Below are positions 60,062 through 64,000 of a DNA stretch of 64,000 nt, in pieces; the stretch's first letter is position 1, and every line of letters begins with the position of its first letter. The position numbers and the translations under genes are program-made. The stretch comes from CAYQOX01 sp964419335 (GTDB taxonomy: Bacteria > Hinthialibacterota > Hinthialibacteria > Hinthialibacterales > Hinthialibacteraceae): assembly GCA_964419335.1 (NCBI GenBank), contig CAYQOX010000018.1, forward strand, positions 15,333 through 79,332, in the 5' to 3' direction. Below the pieces are notes generated by a model. That model was given only the letters and a program-made list of their open reading frames with translations, had not been told where the DNA came from and did not search any database.

Positions 60062-62107
60062 TTAGAAGTAACCTAAACTTCGTAACTGTTCTTCTTGTTG
60101 CGGGTCGATCTCAACCGTGGAAAAACCCTGTTCCGGTGTTTGCTTTAACCACACATCGATCGTATCGGCCAGCCGCTTGAGCGGATCCGGCATGGGAACG
60201 GGCAGGCCCTCTTGTAATAAGTTTGTGGTTTCTACAGGATAAGCCGGATCTTCATATTGATAATACTCTGAGCGTTCCCAAATATCTTCCTCCTTTGGAT
60301 ATTGAGAAGCCACTCGAAGAGCGATGCTTCCATCAAGCCCCTGGCCTTCTTCTTTTCGGCTGGCGGCGAAATGCTCAGGACCAACCCCGGCATCCACATA
60401 AATGGGTGAGTCGGCCTCTTCAAAATCATCCACCATAAAACTCTCTTCGCCCACGAGTTCAATATGATCGACATAGGCATCGACTTTTTCCCGGCCTGGA
60501 ATGCCACCGACATCGATCGCAAGGCTTTCAATCATCATATGCTGGGTCGGCCAACCTTGAGTTCGTCCATATTCCAGAGCGCGTTTGTATAAGTCGGGCG
60601 AAGCGATCACTGTCCAACCTTCATGGGCTTCTTGTTCAGGCACAGGGTATTGCTGATGAATAGATTCTAAACCGTAGCGGCTGGTTCGAACCAAGATGGT
60701 GGGCTGATTTTCGATGATACTCGCATCGGTGGATTGGAATGTTTCTTCCGTGTGATAGCGGATATGGGTCACCAATTCGACGGTCTCATCTCCTCGCACC
60801 CACGCGCGTAGAAAACAAGGGGCGTCGATTTCATGCTGGAAGGATCGGCCTACAAGCACGGGAGAGCGTCGATGCCAACGGTAATCAATTAGTTTTTCCT
60901 TCAAGGTGGCAGCCCCAAAAATCTTGTCGGCATCAACCCGGTATTCATTCTCGGTTTCGAGCAAGGCAATTCGGTCTTCCGGTTCCTCTTGCTCTGTAAG
61001 GAAAGGCTTGAGATCTTTCCCTTCCACATTCATAGGACCATACAAGCCGGCAGCCGCCAGAATAGTGGGCATAACATCAATTCCCATGACGAGTTCTTCC
61101 ACCCGGGTTCCAGAATATTCTTCTTCTGGCCATCGGATGATCAAGGGGATATGCATGCACGTTTCGTATAAATCCGCACCATGAAAAAAGCGCCCATTTT
61201 CACCTAAATTTTCTCCATGATCCGAGATTGCCACCACGAGATTTTGGTGGTTCGAAGCGTTATCAAAGGCTTGCAGTAAACGTCCGATATGGAAATCCAT
61301 ATACTCTACTTCTCCCAAGTAAAGCGCGCGCAATCGGTTCAAATCTTCTTGGGATAATTCTTTACCTTCATTGGCGACAAAGCGGGAAATTTGGTCAGAA
61401 TCGCCGCGGACTTCTCCCGAATAGTTTTCAGGGCCGTAATGATCAAATTCTTCCTCGGGATGGTAGGGAGAGTGGGCATCGTAATAATGTACCCATAAAA
61501 AGAAAGGTTGATCAGAATCTTTTTCTTCTAGCCATTGGATAGCGAGATTCGTGGTGTTCTCGGCTGAACGCTCGGCTTCATTATCAGGTTGATCGCTCAG
61601 GTCATCATAGACCTCGAATCCTTGATCCAGGCCATAGAGACGATTTAATACCGCAGCACTGACAAAAGCCGCGGTTTCGTATCCGTTGTCATGAAAAATA
61701 TTGGCCACCGTATCCAAACTTTTGGGAACGCGATCCTTGGCAAACCGCACCCCTGTAGATCGAGGCATACGGCCGCTGAGGATAGCTGTATGCGAGGTTA
61801 GGGTTGCGGGAATTTGACACACAGCCCGTTGAAACAAGGTTCCCTCTTTCGCCAGTTGGTCTAAATGTTCGGTGTTGGCCGCTTCGGGAGGCTGGTCATA
61901 GCAACGCAGCGCATCAGCGCGCACCGTATCCATCGTGATGAGCAAGACATGATCAACGGAGGGGTCTTGAAACTGACAACCAATTTGAAGAAGCATGAAA
62001 AAGAGCATCCCCCCAAAGAGAATGTGAGAATAGAGAGGGTGTCCTTTTTTCGTGATGGATTTTTTGGGTATAGACAGAATGACATCGAAGCGTGGGAGTA
62101 AACTCAT
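60062..62107 (-). CDS. sulfatase-like hydrolase, probable lipoprotein
   Basis: A 681-aa alkaline-phosphatase-superfamily protein. The N-terminus has a hydrophobic segment ending in LLQIGC, which could be a lipobox with Cys as the lipid-bearing residue. Metal-binding motif: VLLITMDTVRADALRC near residue 60. The nucleophile region reads CQIPATLTSHTAILSGRMP near 95, where canonical sulfatases have C/S-x-P-x-R for formylglycine; here the second part is A-T, so the formylglycine signature is absent. ISDHGENLGENGRFFHGADLYE (metal) and the end EQLRSLGYF are typical. About 200 residues between 380 and 640 are extra. Substrate unknown; a phosphodiesterase or transferase role is equally likely. Confidence 0.85.
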   Translation of the reverse strand: MSLLPRFDVILSIPKKSITKKGHPLYSHILFGGMLFFMLLQIGCQFQDPSVDHVLLITMDTVRADALRCYDQPPEAANTEHLDQLAKEGTLFQRAVCQIPATLTSHTAILSGRMPRSTGVRFAKDRVPKSLDTVANIFHDNGYETAAFVSAAVLNRLYGLDQGFEVYDDLSDQPDNEAERSAENTTNLAIQWLEEKDSDQPFFLWVHYYDAHSPYHPEEEFDHYGPENYSGEVRGDSDQISRFVANEGKELSQEDLNRLRALYLGEVEYMDFHIGRLLQAFDNASNHQNLVVAISDHGENLGENGRFFHGADLYETCMHIPLIIRWPEEEYSGTRVEELVMGIDVMPTILAAAGLYGPMNVEGKDLKPFLTEQEEPEDRIALLETENEYRVDADKIFGAATLKEKLIDYRWHRRSPVLVGRSFQHEIDAPCFLRAWVRGDETVELVTHIRYHTEETFQSTDASIIENQPTILVRTSRYGLESIHQQYPVPEQEAHEGWTVIASPDLYKRALEYGRTQGWPTQHMMIESLAIDVGGIPGREKVDAYVDHIELVGEESFMVDDFEEADSPIYVDAGVGPEHFAASRKEEGQGLDGSIALRVASQYPKEEDIWERSEYYQYEDPAYPVETTNLLQEGLPVPMPDPLKRLADTIDVWLKQTPEQGFSTVEIDPQQEEQLRSLGYF

Positions 62108-62265
62108 ACTTTGATCCTTCGCTTATTGGGTTTAATGCTCACTTTATGCGGTGTTTAGCCGGCAATGGATTATAAGAAGTACATTGTATAATCAGAGGTT
62201 GAATGTTTTATAGTGGAGGTGAAGCAGAGAGCATGATTGAAGTAGAATGGGAAAAAGCTTCATTC

Positions 62266-64000
62266 TTACTTCTTTTCTTGATCCAGGACTTCCCGAACTT
62301 TGCTTCCAAAATCATAGAGCGTAAAGGGTTTTTGAATGAAATGCATTCCTTCATCAAGTACACCATGGTGAGCAATGACGTTATCCGTATAGCCCGAAAT
62401 AAACAAGCATTGTAAATTCGGGAGGAGAGATTGCAGGTGTTCATACAATTCGCGGCCGTTCATTTCAGGCATAACGACATCGGTTATTAACAAATGAATC
62501 ATGTCCGTATGATTTTTAATAAACTCAGTGGCCTCACTGGGTGTAGTACAAATAAACACTCGATATCCCAACTTTTCTAAGATTTTCCTCCCCAGTTCTA
62601 AAACCGCAAGTTCGTCCTCGACCAATAACACCGATTCCTTTCCGTACAAGTTCGGATTGACCGGTTTCGCTTCCTCGATTTTATCAGCTTCACCTAGATA
62701 TCGCGGTAAATAAATATTAAACGTGGTTCCTTGCCCAGGTTCGCTGTAAACATGGATAAACCCGTGGTTTTGTTTCACGATGCCATAGACGGTAGCGAGT
62801 CCCAAGCCGGTGCCGTGTCCCGGCCCTTTGGTGGTGAAGAATGGTTCAAATATTTGGGAGAGGGTTTCTTTCTCTATCCCACAGCCATCATCGCTCACTG
62901 CAAGTTGAACATAATGGCCAGGGAGAATCTCTTTTTTCAGGGTTGATTCTTCATCAAAATAAATGGCTTTGGTCTCGATTGTGATCGTACCCACACCATC
63001 GATCGCATCGCGTGCATTCACACAAAGATTGGCTAGCATCTGATCGATTTGGGAAGGATCCATGTAAACCATTCCCAGGTTCGATCCTGGCAGCCATTGC
63101 AAATGAATATCCTCGCCGATGAGGCGTTGCAGCATTTTCAGCATTCCCTCCACCATGCTATTTAAACTCAACACCTTGGGTGAAACGGTTTGCTTGCGAG
63201 CAAAAGCCAAGAGTTGCCGGGTCAAATCGGAAGAACGCCGGGCGGCTTTCATGATTTGCAGCAGGTCGGTATAAAGCGGGGTGGAAGGGTCGAGTTGGGC
63301 TAACGCCAAGTCGGTTTGGCCAATAATCACCGATAGCATGTTATTGAAATCATGGGCGACTCCGCCTGCGAGTCGGCCAACGGATTCCATCTTTTGCGCT
63401 TGGCGTAATTGTTCTTCGAGTTTTATCTCTTGGGTGATATCGCTTTTGACGGCGACATAATTGATTATTTTCCCGGTAGAATCCTGTACCGGGGTGATGG
63501 TGGCATCTTCGGTGTAAAGGGTTTCATCCTTTTTCTTATTAATAAACTGTCCGCTCCAAGTGTGGCCGCGGGTGAGTGTATCCCACATGTGCTGATAGAA
63601 ATGCTCATCCTGCTTACCGCTTTTTAGTATGCGTGGATTTTGTCCTAAGGCTTCTTCGCGAGTATATCCGGTAATCCGTTCAAAGGCGGGATTCACGTAC
63701 TGGATGTTTGCATCCACATTGGTGATGACTACGACTTCATCGGCCTGCTCGATAGCCCGCATTAATCGTTCTTTCTCAACTTCTGCTTGCTTACGGTCAG
63801 TGATATCACTCACCCATTCCATGAACATTTCTAATTGTTCATTTTTATCAAGGAGTGGAATCACTCGCAAATCGTACCAGTGCCCATCCTCTAGTTGAAA
63901 TTCCTCATGAATGGGGGCTAAAGTTTCCATCACTGTTTTCGCCCGGCAGTCTGGACAGATATCTTCTAGATCGCGATAGGTCTTATAGCATTTTGTATTG
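62266..64000 (-). CDS. hybrid sensor histidine kinase with PAS domains, 5' end cut by window edge
   Basis: The frame stays open from the GTG at 63933 to the last base of the window (reading ...D-L-E-D-I-C-P-D-C-R-A-K), so the gene is cut by the window edge and starts outside. Seen part: a partial PAS domain with Cys-Pro-Asp-Cys, then a second complete PAS (MRAIEQADEVVVITNVDANIQYVNPAFERITGYTREEALG, residues about 60-165 of the listed frame). The HisKA phosphoacceptor is in GGVAHDFNNMLSVIIGQ and the HATPase in DDGCGIEKETLSQIFEPFFTTKGPGHGTGLGLATVYGIVKQN. A C-terminal receiver domain (VLLVEDE..., phosphoacceptor Asp in LITDVVMPEMNG) completes it. A hybrid kinase; stimulus and output are unknown. 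Confidence 0.93.
   Translation of the reverse strand, partial: NTKCYKTYRDLEDICPDCRAKTVMETLAPIHEEFQLEDGHWYDLRVIPLLDKNEQLEMFMEWVSDITDRKQAEVEKERLMRAIEQADEVVVITNVDANIQYVNPAFERITGYTREEALGQNPRILKSGKQDEHFYQHMWDTLTRGHTWSGQFINKKKDETLYTEDATITPVQDSTGKIINYVAVKSDITQEIKLEEQLRQAQKMESVGRLAGGVAHDFNNMLSVIIGQTDLALAQLDPSTPLYTDLLQIMKAARRSSDLTRQLLAFARKQTVSPKVLSLNSMVEGMLKMLQRLIGEDIHLQWLPGSNLGMVYMDPSQIDQMLANLCVNARDAIDGVGTITIETKAIYFDEESTLKKEILPGHYVQLAVSDDGCGIEKETLSQIFEPFFTTKGPGHGTGLGLATVYGIVKQNHGFIHVYSEPGQGTTFNIYLPRYLGEADKIEEAKPVNPNLYGKESVLLVEDELAVLELGRKILEKLGYRVFICTTPSEATEFIKNHTDMIHLLITDVVMPEMNGRELYEHLQSLLPNLQCLFISGYTDNVIAHHGVLDEGMHFIQKPFTLYDFGSKVREVLDQEKK

Noticed and set aside
59725..60180. 151-aa frame overlapping the Jag tail and terminator
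   Set aside because: Its sequence is a shifted reading of the Gly/Arg-rich tail (Ala/Val-rich low complexity), then runs through the terminator and into the antisense of the sulfatase gene.
62203..62415. 70-aa plus-strand frame at the end of the hybrid kinase gene
   Set aside because: It is antisense to the receiver domain, which has clear conserved residues.
1..64000. CRISPR arrays, insertion sequences, prophage and direct repeats
   Set aside because: None seen: no regularly spaced repeats, no transposase or integrase motifs and no terminal repeats that I could identify by reading.

Overview
The window looks like a chromosomal stretch from a free-living, Gram-negative, probably uncultured bacterium. 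A Kdo-activating enzyme (kdsB) implies lipopolysaccharide and an outer membrane. Many proteins carry signal peptides. The secreted ASPIC/FG-GAP protein, the Tat-dependent Gfo/Idh/MocA oxidoreductase, the secreted GH2 glycosidase, the sulfatase-like lipoprotein and a prepilin of the 'LTTPxxYLxxIPEDPF' type are typical of Planctomycetes-, Sumerlaeota-, Omnitrophota- or Hinthialibacterota-like genomes. No 16S rRNA is present, so the phylum is an inference. Base composition is moderate and AT-leaning, genes have clear Shine-Dalgarno sites, and I see no insertion sequence, prophage or CRISPR array. Layout: 2-6538 holds a partial TPR protein, a large unknown secreted protein, a GlcD-like FAD oxidase, kdsB and a small membrane protein. 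6591-13779 has argG, then a minus-strand carbohydrate block (GH2 glycosidase, SDR, Gfo/Idh/MocA) and a membrane-anchored protein with a YcgR/PilZ-N-like domain. 14054-14778 is a HepT/MntA-type toxin-antitoxin pair followed by about 580 bp of apparently decayed or non-coding DNA. 15362-19702 is a complete gcvT-gcvH-gcvPA-gcvPB operon closed by a strong terminator. 19889-25229 has hsp20, gpmA, an M16 peptidase homologue without its zinc motif, a YvyF-like zinc-ribbon protein and a multi-pass membrane protein. 25249-30215 is a minus-strand block: a His/Cys-rich small membrane protein, a His/Glu-rich FG-GAP/ASPIC protein, a prepilin and a LolD/FtsX-like ABC exporter. 30370-35386 has a divergent pair that resembles the cyanobacterial 2-oxoglutarate decarboxylase and succinate-semialdehyde dehydrogenase, then phosphonatase and a HisN-like phosphatase. 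35639-42206 has an acyl-CoA ligase, a TPR/HEAT protein, the rfbD-comF-cinA operon and a short RfbC-like cupin. 42518-46605 has a large acidic secreted protein and a DUF255 thioredoxin-fold protein. 47003-47076 is tRNA-Pro(TGG). 47348-54612 has a YfhO-family membrane protein carrying two ILEI/FAM3-like domains and the etfB-etfA-acyl-CoA dehydrogenase operon. 55129-59963 is an enoyl-ACP reductase followed by the conserved rpmH-rnpA-yidD-yidC-jag cluster. 60062-64000 has a sulfatase-like lipoprotein and a hybrid histidine kinase cut by the window edge. How the genes fit together: glycine cleavage, ETF/acyl-CoA dehydrogenase, acyl-CoA ligase and the possible 2-oxoglutarate-to-succinate bypass indicate a respiratory heterotroph that oxidises amino acids and fatty acids. 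The GH2, Gfo/Idh/MocA, sulfatase-like and unknown secreted proteins indicate polysaccharide use. Best candidates for something new: (1) the YfhO protein with duplicated ILEI/FAM3-like domains; (2) the His-rich/prepilin/ABC block at 25.2-30.2 kb; (3) the 2-oxoglutarate decarboxylase-like pair; (4) a probable CTG start for kdsB; (5) an RGG-like tail on the RNA-binding protein Jag.
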